This document shows, piece after piece, positions 1 through 11,674 of a stretch of DNA of 64,000 bases. A model generated the notes under the pieces. The model was not told the origin of the DNA. It saw only the letters and a program-made list of their open reading frames with translations, and did not search any database. Numbering within the stretch: position 1 is the stretch's first letter; the number at the start of each line of letters is the position of its first letter. The stretch comes from Tetragonia tetragonoides (Eukaryota > Streptophyta > Magnoliopsida > Caryophyllales > Aizoaceae), in assembly GCA_038025085.1 (NCBI GenBank), contig CM076147.1, positions 38,354,766-38,418,765 on the forward strand, written 5' to 3'. The position numbers and the translations under genes were made by a program.

Positions 1-2
1 CA

Positions 3-3000
3 ATGGCTTCTCATAGTTTGAGCAGTTTGAGCGTTCCAACGGTGGTATCTTCAAAAACCCAGTTCAATTTTCGGGCAAAAACAGGACTTTTCTTGAGCTT
101 TGGCTTGGTGAACATTTTCAGTGGGAAGGTGTTATCGGTTCGTGCAATGGGTTCTTCTGCTTCTTCTCAAAATCCAGAAAAACTTCAAGGTATCTCTTTC
201 TTTATCTCTCTCTTTGTTTTCAATTGAATGACTTTCCTATGAATGTTAACTGGTTAAAGGTTTTATTTGTTTATATAATTTGTAAGTTTTTTTTTTTAGT
301 CTGTATGCGGATCAACGACCTGTGTGAAGCTGGGAGACTTAGAGACGCAGTGGGTTTCTTCTCCTCTCTTCGGGTTGAGGGGTTACAAGTTGTCTTCATT
401 GCTTATGTTATGATCAGAGAGCAAGCCAACAAATAGAGTAGCAGTTTTAGTATCAGCTGCAAACTTTTTGGCAGTCATAACTTCGAGAAGCTCCAAAGCC
501 TTCCGGACATCACAACAATAAAGAAATCCCTTAAGAATAGTATTGTAGGTGCAATCATTTGGAGAACATCCATTCTCCTCCATTATCTTTAGCACTTCAC
601 TTGCTTCATGCAATTTTCCCTTTTTACAAAATCCTTTAATCAGTACATTGTACGTACGCACATCACCGTGATGTGCGTACGTACAATGTACTGATTAAAG
701 GATTTTGTAAAAAGGGAAAATTGCATGAAGCAAGTGAAGTGCTAAAGATAATGGAGGAGAATGGATGTTCTCCAAATGATTGCACCTACAATACTATTCT
801 TAAGGGATTTCTTTATCGTTGTGATGTCCGGAAGGCTTTGGAGCTTCTCGAAGTTATGACTGCCAAAAAGTTTGCAGCTGATACTAAAACTGCTACTCTA
901 TTTGTTGGCTTGCTCTCTGATCATAACATAAGCAATGAAGACAAGACATTGCTTCAAAATTATTTCAAGATTTTAGCATGTAGGTTTTTGGCGGTACATA
1001 TTTATTGTGTTTGCTGTTTTAACAATTTGATGTACACTTTAAGGTTGTCTTCTAGTTATCGGTTTGAGGAATCTGTATTCTGTAACATGGTGATTTTACC
1101 TGGATTGGTTGCATCTTCTTGAGAAATTTCATGATTTCAATTTTTCTCTGTTTTGTAGTACTACTATTTTAGGAAATTGGTAAACTTGTCTTGCTTTGAG
1201 TGGAAAGGATATGTCAAGAACTGTGACTTTGACGAATGTGCTGGCAGCTCATCATTTTAGTAAAATAAAACACTTATACGTGCCCTCCCCCTCTTGGAAG
1301 AATTATAACTAATCCTTCTGATGAGTTGAGGGAATGTTAATTTCAATCTGCCATGCGATGGAGTGGGAAGGCTCAAGGTAGTGAGGTTTGATGGAATATT
1401 TTTCTTGAGGAGCTTTGGCATATGCTCATTGATATTTTTTCATTGCTCTCATGTCAGCTAAATCTTATTTACCTCTGGTACTATTGTTTGTCTGTCGTCG
1501 GTTCTCTTATCATCAGATTTATCATTGAAATGTGGATTTATCCTTGGAGAAACCAACCTGGTTTGTGAGAATACTTGACATTAAATGTTATCTGTCACTC
1601 TGAGCTTGAATTTTTATGTGCTTTTTAGCCATACCGCACTACTATTCGTTGATGAATGAGTTGCTGATATTATTTCAATTAACATAAGCAAATTTCAAAA
1701 TCTTGATGTAAATTGATTTACAAAACTCAACCTACCAAATGCCAACGACCCTTCTGGTTTCATTTTGGTCTTCGTTGCGCACAGAATTTGTGCAATACAG
1801 CGTACAGGCCCGGAAGTAGTGAACTTCTTATGCTCGCAACACCTCCTGTATATTTGTTCATCTCTTTTCAAAGGATGTCTTTGCTAAAACTTTGCCCTCC
1901 TTTTCCTCCCCCTTTTCTTTTTTTATAGGTTCAATGTTAGGCTATTAGGTTTAACTGAGGTAGCTGGCATTAGCTCCTACTGCCTACTGGTTGTGAACTG
2001 TTCTATTTCTTGAGGCTTTCACATTATTAGTCTGATAATGTGGTTTGCTATTTGGATCAAACAAACCTGGATTTTGTGACAATTCTTGATATACAGTCAA
2101 AATATTGGTCTTGCAATCCGTATGCGTTCTCCTACATTCTTGCTCTCCGTATGCATTGCACGTCATATTTTCGTGCCACAAATTTATACAACTTGCGGGT
2201 GCATGGATTTCAAAATGTGTGTCTCTTTCTATTGTGGTGTATAGCACAATCAGCTTTAATCTCCCAGTGTACAAGGAAATTCAGGTCTGCTTTGCTTTTT
2301 TGGTCAGTCACAACTCGCATAAATTTCCAGAGAATGAAATTTGATTGTCATTATATGGTCATTTAAGGCTTTTGAAGCGTGAAGGAGTTGCAGACGTCAG
2401 GCACCACAATCAGGGAGGTACCTTATGCAAATAACTCGAAGAACTACTGTGGTTAATTTGCTTCATGTAAGGAATCTTGCTGTTTTGTTAGTGTTTTTGT
2501 TTTTGGCTTTTCTGGGTTTGCGAGTAGAAGCCTCTCAGGTGTGGAAATTTCCCCTTAAATGATCTGATAGAGATGTAATTTCATTGTAAAGGTAATCCTT
2601 ACCAAAAGAGATAGGAGGACAGCAAAGCAGTCTGTTTATGTTGCTTTCATAGGGAGTTGCGACTTTGTTTTGCTAGGCGGGATCACCAGAGCTGTTAGAG
2701 AATAGTATAAATGCACGCAATTTGCAGTTGATTAGTCGTGACTCGTGAGTCTACATCTATTAGATTGTTTCAGTCATATATTTGGAACAGTAAACTCTTA
2801 TATGATGTGCCGTGGACAGATGTAGAGGTTTACATTCATATGGCACTCTCCAATGGACAACAGTTCCTTGGCTTCTTGTATAATCATTCAGGAAGTTGTG
2901 TTGATTCAGGCTGTTCAGGCACAGATTAGTGGATTGATCTGGTTATTTCCCGAGGAACAGGATGATAATCCTTAGACATCCAGTGTGATTCAAGAAGTGG

Positions 3001-4169
3001 AAAATGGTTAGGGTACCTTTACTAGCTTATGCATTATCGAAATGGACACTAGCTGCCGACATCTTAATGTATCTTTACTGTTGTCTTTGGGTTAACGTGT
3101 CACCGTGTTTTGCAGAAAGTTTTGTCATCAATGAGTTTCATTTTGTGTTTTCTATGCAGATGCGGGGAAGTCGGACTTTTCTTCTCTCAGTCAAGAAGAC
3201 TGGAAAAAACGGCTTACTCCAGAACAGTTCTACATATGTCGTCAAAAGGGAACTGAAAGGGCTTTTACAGGGTAAGGTTTCACAATCATGAATTTAGGAG
3301 GCAAACCAGTTATTCAGTTACCACTTTAAATTCTACCTACAAGGCAACAGTAGTTCCCCCCTTCCTACTTATGTAAGATGGACATGATGGATACGTGTCT
3401 AAAGTGTTAGACTAAGTAATTTCTGAAAATATGTCATTTTCTTGGCCTAAATTGAAGTGCCAAATTGTCCATACCCATGTGAGTGTCAAGTATCTGACAT
3501 GGATACTTCAGGCAGAGTCACTTCATGACTTTATGGTGCCCTTCCAACTATAGAAAATAAATCTAAATGTGGCGACTGATCTCTTTGTTTCTCCACCTGC
3601 AAGCGTAACATTTTTTCTCATGCAACTGCAACTCTCTTGATCTATAAGTGAATGATTCAACTTTGTTTCACTTGCATTAGGGAATATTGGAACACCAAGA
3701 CCCCAGGAACTTATCATTGTGTATGTTGTGACACTCCTTTATTCGAGTAAGTGCTTGCAATTTCCAGGCTATCTATGGCAGTTATGTAGCTTTGGCTTTT
3801 GAACGTTGACCCTATATCGCTCATGATCTATTCTTCTTATGCCAGATCATCTACGAAATTTGATAGCGGGACTGGTTGGCCTTCATATTATGAACGTATT
3901 GGAAATAATGTCAAGACAAAAATGGATTTGTCAATCATCTTCATGCCTCGACAGGAAGTTCTTTGTGCAGTTTGTGATGCTCATCTGGGACACGTGTTTG
4001 ACGATGGCCCTCCACCTACAGGACAGCGTTACTGCATCAACAGGTATAATTCATGACATGATTTCTTCTCCGCTCTTTATCTGGCTTTTTATTGTTTTCA
4101 CAAAAATGATGCTGATTGTGGTCATGATGTAGTGCTGCACTCAAGTTGAAACCCAAGGACAGTGCTTAA
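3..4169 (+). CDS. MSRB1: Plastid peptide-methionine (R)-S-oxide reductase (MsrB type)
   Basis: Reduces methionine-R-sulfoxide in oxidised proteins, using thioredoxin-like donors in the chloroplast. Five exons with GT-AG borders keep one frame: 3..189, 3160..3271, 3681..3746, 3846..4043, 4133..4169, giving 199 aa. The first ~50 residues ([10 protein letters not shown]...) are Ser-rich and basic, like a transit peptide, ending near [10 protein letters not shown]. The SelR/MsrB domain follows: [14 protein letters not shown], then zinc-binding CxxC pairs CVCC and CAVC, the GTGWPSY motif, GHVFDDGP and the catalytic cysteine in RYCIN. The protein ends LKPKDSA. The start is the only in-frame ATG ahead of the transit peptide and lies 2 bases inside the window, so the promoter is not visible. 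Intron 1 is nearly 3 kb and carries a PPR palindrome. The choice of MSRB1 over MSRB2 is inferred from the plastid leader. Confidence 0.93.
301..960 (+). pseudogene. PPR gene fragment with internal inverted duplication, inside MSRB intron 1
   Basis: A piece of a pentatricopeptide-repeat gene lies in the same orientation as its host intron. 305..388 encodes a PPR-like helix pair ([17 protein letters not shown]). The reading then breaks and resumes from 670 with [18 protein letters not shown] and [17 protein letters not shown], typical 35-residue PPR spacing, up to about 960. Between the halves, 390..666 is the reverse complement of 668..944. No start codon, targeting peptide or further repeats are visible, so this is a captured fragment rather than a gene. 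It could still be transcribed as part of the MSRB pre-mRNA. Confidence 0.85.
390..944. repeat. 277-bp near-perfect palindrome (PPR-derived inverted repeat)
   Basis: Arm 390..666 and arm 668..944 are reverse complements around a single central base at 667. I found one mismatch by eye (a T/C difference turning FLYCCDV into FLYRCDV). Both arms carry the same PPR coding sequence, so the RNA would fold into a long hairpin with almost no loop. Confidence 0.93.
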
Positions 4170-5059
4170 TCAGTCAATCAACCTGCTTGGCAACCTTGCA
4201 AAGAGGCTTGCATTCTGAAGATTTCAATTTGTTCACATTGGCAGCGTCGAACACCCAAGGCTGTATGAATGTAGTTAAAGTACAGATATGTAGATATCAG
4301 AGATGTGAGAAGTAAATAATTCTGTAGTAGTACATGTTTTTGTACCCTTGTAGGTCAAAAAATTTTGTATCTCCGCCCCCATTTAACTTTTTTGACAAGA
4401 TCTAAAACTCAGATGTAATCCATATTGACATGCAACAGAAATTAGCTGTGCTTTAAGACCAATGTACCTGCTTTCTCTTTCCCTTTCCGGTGTATTTATT
4501 TTCTTTCCGTAGGTCTCAACATCTCGGTACGTTGGTCATGGTGGCCTGAATTCCACGGCTTGTATAGTACAAGCAAGGAATATAATTGATGGTAATTGGT
4601 ATGGACGCATATAATTCTTTTGCTAAACGCCATTCACCAATTAAAGCTAGGGGACTCAAAACAAGCTTTTGTGGGCTGTCCATGTCCATTGAAAAAGAAT
4701 GAGCGTTTCATGTTGTAATCAAAATGAATCCTTCAATTTGGTGGGTAAGTTGAGTTTGTAGAAATCCTTGACATGAAAACTATTTACAAAAAGTTTACCC
4801 TTTACATATAGTGCACAAAAGTCATTAATGGTTTGTGCCTAAAAGGACACACCTTTATCCATAAAAATGAAGGGGAGCATTATTTGACAAGTGCACATTT
4901 ATGCCATGGCAATTTAGCTCATGACTCACACCAATGTGAAAGTGACTCAAATCAGATGTCAATAAAAGCGATGATTAAAAAGAGTTAGACCTACATACGT
5001 TCTGTACAGTGTTCTGTTCATGTGATGCCAAAATCATCAAATCATAGCAGACAACCACC

Positions 5060-5064
<5 letters not shown>

Positions 5065-5109
<45 letters not shown>
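5065..5109. repeat. (CT)n microsatellite
   Basis: About 22 uninterrupted CT units. Confidence 0.97.
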
Positions 5110-5113
<4 letters not shown>

Positions 5114-5538
5114 TTACTTTCTCTTTTAAAAGGCACATTCATACATGAAGAATGAAACAAGCAGCTTCTATTATTTGCTTTGCAACTCCATAGTTTTGTT
5201 TCAAAAGTTCATGATCTGTTGCTCATGCTTGAAGACTTGGAGTTTCTTCACTGCCACAGTAGCATTTCCTGTTCTGGTAAGTGGTTACTAACCCTTCTAC
5301 TTTTGTGTTTTAGGTATGATTTTCATGATTGGGGGTATTTGTTTTTCCCTAGATCAATGTGTATATTTTTAATTAATAAATATTAACCATAGTACCCATA
5401 TGTATGTCTGGAGATTTCATTTACCTACCATGTACCAACCTTTGAATTATGAATTTGCTCCACAACAATATAAGAAGTCCAAGAAACTTAAATGAAATAT
5501 GTAATTTACTCAATTATAGCTCCAAAATATCACAAAAA

Positions 5539-5643
5539 CTCGTATGAGGCGGCCTCAAGGTGAGGCCACTCATACAAGTATGATATCATGTTGACGCCAT
5601 TGCTTGTATATAGAGGAGGTCTCAGCTTGAGACGGCCTGAGAC
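5539..5643. mobile_element. Palindromic MITE, GAGGC family, copy 1
   Basis: About 105 bp that folds back on itself: CTCGTATGAGGCGGCCTC at the left pairs with GAGACGGCCTGAGACT at the right. The same sequence recurs at 16013, 18783, 20411, 47625 and 63052. A non-autonomous DNA element is inferred; no target duplication was resolved. Confidence 0.75.
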
Positions 5644-5888
5644 TTATTGCCAAAATATAGCATTGGTTCTTTGAGCTCTGTTGCAAAATAGTTTGATTTT
5701 GATTTCTCTCCCATAACTACTTTATCAGAGGAATCACACAGTTTGATAGCAATCTCTTCTCAGTTCATCACTTTTCCTACTCTTTACCAAACCGCAATAT
5801 TTGACTAGTTTGATTGCATTTCAGACTTAGCATATTTCATCTGTGGTTTTTTGACTTGTCAGAACATTTCACTGCTCACAGGTTTAAA

Positions 5889-7843
5889 ATGAGCAATGCA
5901 AAACTTATAGCCCTGTATGTCACAATAAGCTGCCTTGCATTTGTTATTTCAAAGATTGTTCTATCAATCCTATTCTACAAGAGATGGAAAAGAAAGCACA
6001 TGTCAGTTCAAGACAACTACTCAGGTGTGGAACTGAAAACCCTAGCTGCTGGATAGTCTTTTGAGATGAATGAAAATGTGACAGGATTTGTCGATATACA
6101 ACAGGTGTGAAAATGGTAATGTTCAGGCCTTCGACGATGAAATCAATAAATCGCGAAGCATTCTTGAAGACGATACTGAACTTAAGCAACAAGGATATCA
6201 TAGGCTCAGGAGGTTATGGGACAGTTTACAAACTAGGGATAAGTGAAGCAACATCACTAGCAGTTAAAAGGCTTCACAGGGGAAGTGAAGATCGGGATCG
6301 TGGTTTCGAGAGAGAGTTAAAGGCAATGGGTGACATAAAGCATAGGAACATTGTAACTCTCTATGGATATTACACTTCCCCTCATTATAATCTTCTCTTT
6401 TACGAGCTAATGCCCAACGGGAGCCTTGATGCCTATCTTCATGGTATCTCCTTAACCATCCTGAATTCCTGATACTATGAGAAATAAGTGTGTACATTAT
6501 TTTTTAAGGGAGTTTCCAGTTGTAGCTGGTTAGAACCCATTCTTGCATGTTTCTTCTCTGAAAGCTAGTAAACTACTTAACTTAGAGTTGCTCTAAATGT
6601 TGTATGCAGGGAGATCAAAGAGCAATAAGCATTTAGATTGGCCTGCAAGATATAAAATAGCATTAGGAGCAGCAAGGGGAATAGCATACCTTCACCATGA
6701 CTGCATTCCTCACATCATCCACAGAGATATCAAATCGAGCAATATCTTGCTCGACGAAAGCATGGATGCTCGTGTCTCTGACTTTGGACTAGCTACGTTG
6801 ATGGAGGCCGATAAGACCCATGTCTCCACAATCGTTGCAGGAACTTTTGGGTACTTGGCTCCAGGTGTTAACCAGCACAGACCTCGCTCCCATGTTTATA
6901 TATACGGGTTTGGAACATGTAAATTCATTAATATTTCGGTTTTCCTTCAGAATACTTTGACACAGGGAAAGCAACAGCAAAAGGAGATGTTTATAGCTTC
7001 GGTGTTGTGTTATTGGAGCTTTTGACAGGAAAGAAACCCATGGACGAAACCTTCCTTGAGGAAGGAACCAAGCTGGTTACCTGGGTAAGCCTAGAATTCT
7101 ACCTATTCTTTGATCTGTTTTGTGTTGTATCTGAATTATTCTCTATGAAGGCTCCAGATTCACAGCAATTCACAGTAAAGAAATTTTACAGGCTAGTGCA
7201 GTACCAGAGTTTTTACTATTTTTCATGTAATAGCCGGTTATACAATTATACTTCCTGCTCAGCACTAGGAAGATTGCAATTTTCATGCATTGGATACTGA
7301 CAAATTTAACTATCTGTACTTCCCTTATTGTGGAGTTGCAGACGGTTGTTGTGCATCGGATCAAAGGTCAAGTGGAAACAGCCTCTCTGTTTTCACAGGG
7401 GTGACACTGCTTACAACCAACCCCAGCCCCTACCCCGCTTGGGCAGGGCCGCTTTGGAGGCATTGGGATAGTGTTTGTGTTGTTGTTGTTGTTGTTGATG
7501 TTGATGTTTAAACCTCAATTTACAGAAGTAACTTAAAGCAAGACCATATAGAACAGAATCGCACAAGCTCAGTGTTAGATGTTAATACTGATAAATAACT
7601 CTGTTACATGATAAGCAGGTAAAGGCAGTTGTCCAGGACAAGAGGGAAGAATATGTGATAGACAGTAGCTTGGAGTCTTGTCCCACTCATGAAGTAAACC
7701 TAGTCTTTGGCATTGCTTTAATGTGCTTAGAGACCAATCCAATGAGAAGACCTGTGATCACTGAGGTTGTAAAAATGCTAGAGCAAACAAAATCAGAGAA
7801 ATTTGTTTCAGATTTTGTATCAGGTACCGACGAGGATGAATAA
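5889..7843 (+). CDS. Receptor-like Ser/Thr kinase lacking a large ectodomain (At1g78530 type)
   Basis: Membrane-anchored protein kinase of the plant RLK/Pelle class. Exons 5889..6024, 6105..6443, 6610..6864, 6951..7084 and 7619..7843 join in one frame to give 362 aa, close to the ~355 aa I recall for Arabidopsis At1g78530. Residues ~7-30 form one hydrophobic span followed by basic KRWKRKH, so the outside part is only a few residues. The kinase domain shows the glycine loop GSGGYGTVY (79-87), AVKRL with Lys100, [11 protein letters not shown] in VSDFGLATL, and the activation-segment end GYLAPEYF. All catalytic residues are present, so it should be active. The last intron contains a SINE-like insertion. 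The ligand and pathway are unknown; with so little ectodomain it may work with a co-receptor. Confidence 0.92.
7345..7511 (+). mobile_element. SINE fragment with (GTT)n tail in kinase intron 4
   Basis: Contains the AGCCTCTCTGTTTTCACAGG block and a C-rich CCCTACCCCGCTTGGGC segment that I associate with the 3' halves of plant tRNA-derived SINEs, and ends in repeated GTT followed by GATGTT. The 5' promoter boxes are degenerate and no clear target duplication was found, so the left limit is approximate. Confidence 0.55.
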
Positions 7844-9035
7844 AAGTGATCTCAGTGGTTTGATACTGGTGTTGAATTTGACAATGAACTTACTGTCATT
7901 TGGTCCTGGGATTTGACGATGACCAAACTTGACACTTTTATCCTGAATCATTTGATTCTGGAATCTGAATTTGACGCTTGTTTCCTGAATCCTTTGATCT
8001 GGAATTTGATAATGAACTTACTGTCAGCAATATGGCAGAGTAATCCAAAGGCAGGCTAAGCAATGTCAGAGTCGAAACTATCAGCTTGAATGAAGCAGAT
8101 GGATTAACAATCCAACATTTGAAAAACTGAAATATGTTCTTTTCTTAGATTGATGATTAACAACAGACAAATCTCTTGTATTACAATCTAGCAATGGAAA
8201 AGTCTAGTGTTGTTTATGCCTTGTATATATAACCTGCTGACTTGCTCGATATTTAGTACCAGATCATTTCAGAAACAGTATATTCACACTGAGTGAAGGG
8301 TTTAAGGTCAACAACGAGTACAAAGATCAAACAGTATAGTACCATAAGAAATATACTAGTATACCTTGGAAAATAAGCTGTTCGTATCACAATACTAAAA
8401 TCTTTGAAATGTATAGAAGAAAGAGAGTGAATGAACAAGAAGAGGGTGCAAATAAGATCAGCTCTATATTTTTATAACATTTTTGCTAGTCATCACTTAT
8501 ACTTGATAAAAGTTCAAGATACATTTAGTAGAAAGGATCTCACAGAAGTGGCTAATAAGCAAGTCTCCATATGCATTTTCTTTAGGAATTTATTAGTTTG
8601 GGTGTCAGCACGTTCAGCCATTCCCTTCACCTTTGATCACTTTGAGGTTATATTCAAAATGTACCAACACGGCAACACGCATAAGAAATGAGAAGGGGAG
8701 ATCTTGAACCAATGTGAATCTAAATATAGATAAACTCTTTGTCTGCTTGAAAACTAAGTAGGCTCGATACAATTACAACAGAAAACATCCAACAGATTCT
8801 TAAATCTGAATTGATTACCATGTGGCTTCGCAAGAGAGTAATGCTACTTCATTATGATAATGGAAGCTGAGTATGGAATATGGATTAATCTCTAATGATG
8901 ATGAACAAGTATCAGTCAAATAGGTATCTTACAACAACTTTCGCATCTCTATTGAGGCCTTTTGTTACACCAATAATATTCTTCCTAGAGGGCAAAGTGA
9001 CAACTCACAGTGCTAATGTGCCATTAAGCGCATTA
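7844..9035. other. Convergent spacer, kinase 3' end to FAP3 3' end
   Basis: The two genes converge here. 7870..8030 has imperfect repeats of a phrase like GAATTTGA-CAATGAACTTACTGTCA. Beyond that I see AT-rich non-coding sequence and no supported gene. Confidence 0.55.
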
Positions 9036-11674
9036 TTACAAGGTGGACGTTAATCCATTGGCCACTGAAGCCTTTAAGGTAGGAGAGACTGGAGATTCGC
9101 CAAAAAACACATCAAAGAGGGCTCTTGTGACATTCATTGACTCAATTGTGGAATCTGCTTTTGTTGGTAGCCCATCTGATGACACAGACACCTATGACAG
9201 AAATAGAGAACAGTGTGTTTAAGTAACTGAAAACAGAAGATGGGGGCGGGGGGGAGAAGAAGAAAAACCAGCAAGCTCAGACAATTACCAGCATCTTAGA
9301 CGGATCGAGCCAAGTCAAAAGTATTACAGTGCCTTTCTTAAGAGATCGGCCTTCGAAGATACTACGGAAGGTAGAGAGAGCTGATTTATCAACAGGAGTA
9401 GGAGCTGTCACTCTTGGAGAAACAGCTTCATCTAAGGCATCCCAAAAAGTTTTCCCGTCTATGTCTCTTACCAAAACTATTTGTAATGATTTCTCCAAAG
9501 ATGCTGCACTTCAGATAATTTAGGTTAGCATGGATCCTTGAATTACCCTCTCATCAGTGTTCTATGTTTAGATAACTCATTTACTCGATTATTACATTGA
9601 TATATAGATTGGAACAACGACAAGTCTTTCAGAATTTCATCTGCAGATTTTCCTTTCCAGGGACTCAAATCACTTAGCACGGATGGATTAACATAAAGTC
9701 CAGCTGCATACACCTTAACACCAATAATTGCGAAAACTTTTTCCCTGTACCCTGAAAATCATACCAAACATCAGAGTAGCAATTTTGCTGGAATCATCTT
9801 AGGTGGAAGAAGGAGAAGAATAGAACACAAAATTGAAGACCAAATACACAGAGGTACAGGAAAGGCTACAATGGCATGGAGAAGGTACAAACACTTAAAC
9901 TAACAAAAATGTACAACTAAGGCAAACAATCTCATTCTTATATATTGGCAGCCGATACTTGATAACAGGGGCTCACAATTTGTTGCATTTTAAAAAAGAG
10001 AAACCAATATTTATATAACCTTTGTTGAGAGCATGATCCATGGTAAAACAAACTGGCCACCAGGGCCAACAATGTTTTGAAGAGAATTTTGCTAGCTTGA
10101 GGGCATTCCATCTCTATCAAAGTTGAGCGCAAAAATGGCTAGTATATTCTATTATCATAATTCACAAGTATATAACAACCAAGCTAGTGATGTGAACTTC
10201 ATTCTCAAGTTGTTTAAGATTGATCTTAACGTTTTAACAAAACACAGATTTCATTATTTCAAGACTTGAATGATAATGAAGACAATCTTAGGTGTCATCT
10301 AGCTTCTACACATATTTACATAATAGTATATCTTCAAATCATGTTTGTTATGACATAGGCAGTTCTAAAAAAGATGGTCGGTCTTTTTTGATACTTCTTT
10401 AAAAATTGCAAGGGACACCTAACCATTTCTCATCAGTATGTAGCTTATGCTCAATGTCAGATACAAGTCATAAAACATGCCACTGGTGGCCTCAACATCA
10501 ACATGTCATGTTGTCTTCGGATATATTAATGATCAATGAGTAGGAAGATGCAATGGTGTTTTAGTTATGTACATTAAAGTACATGTCTTTGTATTAATAA
10601 AGTGCAAAATTGAGGATAATACTTATACTAGAAGTCTAGAACATACCAGTTCCAAGCAGCGACAACGAACTTGAACAATTTGGATGATTTAAGGAATTTC
10701 ACATTGGTTGTTGGTTCCTCTGTATACTCTGCATTTCCAACTGCATGACAGTTCCAAAGAGGAAAGCAAGTCAAATATCTCAATGACATTATTCTTACTT
10801 CCTTTTTTTTGTAGGATTTATTAGTCACCCACAGTGCATAACCTCACAATGAACACCCACACAAGTAAATTGGTAGAACAAAATCAATCACTATATAATC
10901 TGAATCCTACTTGTCTATTTATTCCCTTTTCTGACAGTTCCAGGTATCACTCCATTTACATCATTTTTCCAAATAACATAATTCTTAAATAGAGCAAATT
11001 TCAGCTTAATTCCATAGAGATGATCAAGTTGAGGATGACCCATATTTCCTTTTTATGCAATATTCCCATGTCCAAGAATTTCGAAACAACACCAGGAGTA
11101 AATCCGATCAGTTGCAGGGTTTTAAATTACCAGAAATGAACACAGTCTAACCCTAGCTTGCAAAGTGGTCATTTTTCAGAAGGAAAAAAAAAATTCCACA
11201 ATTTTACCAATCACCACCCATAAAGATTAAAACTTTCATCTTTTCCCGCTTTTAGCTCCAAAGGGCACAAACCAATTACAATACTTCAAAGCCATCCCCA
11301 TTTTACATCAATCAGATTATTCATTTCATCAAAACCCTCACAAAATAAACCCACATTTCAATTTTTAGCATAATTCTTCACCTATGATTTTGATTCAAAC
11401 ACAATTTTTTGAAAAAAATGGAGAATATCAAGTAGCAAATGAACATGAACTTACCAGAAGATGAAGCAGCAGCCTTAGGAGAGAAATGGGTATTGATATT
11501 CCTGACATTTTGGAGAGAGAAATTAATGGGAGATGTGGATAAGAGAGGAAATAAAATTCTAAAATTTGGGTTGATTACTAAAGGAGAGATTTTGGGTGTA
11601 GAATTAGCAGAAGAGAGAGAAAACGTAGATGGAAAATAACCATTTTGCGCGGCCATTTTGCCAACTGCAAGCAT
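9036..11674 (-). pseudogene. FAP3: Chloroplast fatty-acid-binding protein 3 (CHI fold), frameshifted
   Basis: Chalcone-isomerase-fold protein of the plastid stroma that binds fatty acids. Exons on the minus strand: 11674..11455, 10740..10647, 9751..9596, 9503..9289, 9191..9036. Exon 1 gives a transit-peptide-like leader; a second Met at 11656 (MAAQNGYFPST) is a better start than 11674. Later exons encode YTEEPTTNVKF, then [46 protein letters not shown] and [15 protein letters not shown]. Inside exon 2 the frame before VKF does not match the frame of SLNHPNCSSSLSLLGTG; the total exon length is 841 nt. Restoring 8 nt would give 849 nt, 282 aa, close to the family length I recall (~287). This fits an 8-bp deletion at a TCC direct repeat. 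It is either a real pseudogene or allele, or a sequence error; the rest looks well conserved. Confidence 0.85.
9752..10646. other. FAP3 intron 2
   Basis: An 895-bp intron in the minus-strand gene. AT-rich, with no recognisable element or coding segment. Confidence 0.6.

Larger units (their letters stand above)
4170..5888. other. Spacer between MSRB and the receptor-like kinase
   Basis: Holds the MSRB 3' end, a CT microsatellite (5065..5109), one palindromic MITE (5539..5643) and the probable 5' leader of the kinase gene, including a likely leader-intron acceptor just before 5881. No coding region of its own could be supported. Confidence 0.6.

Noticed and set aside
383..661. A minus-strand PPR protein gene
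   Set aside because: It is the inverted arm of the palindrome, with no start region, and duplicates the plus-strand fragment.
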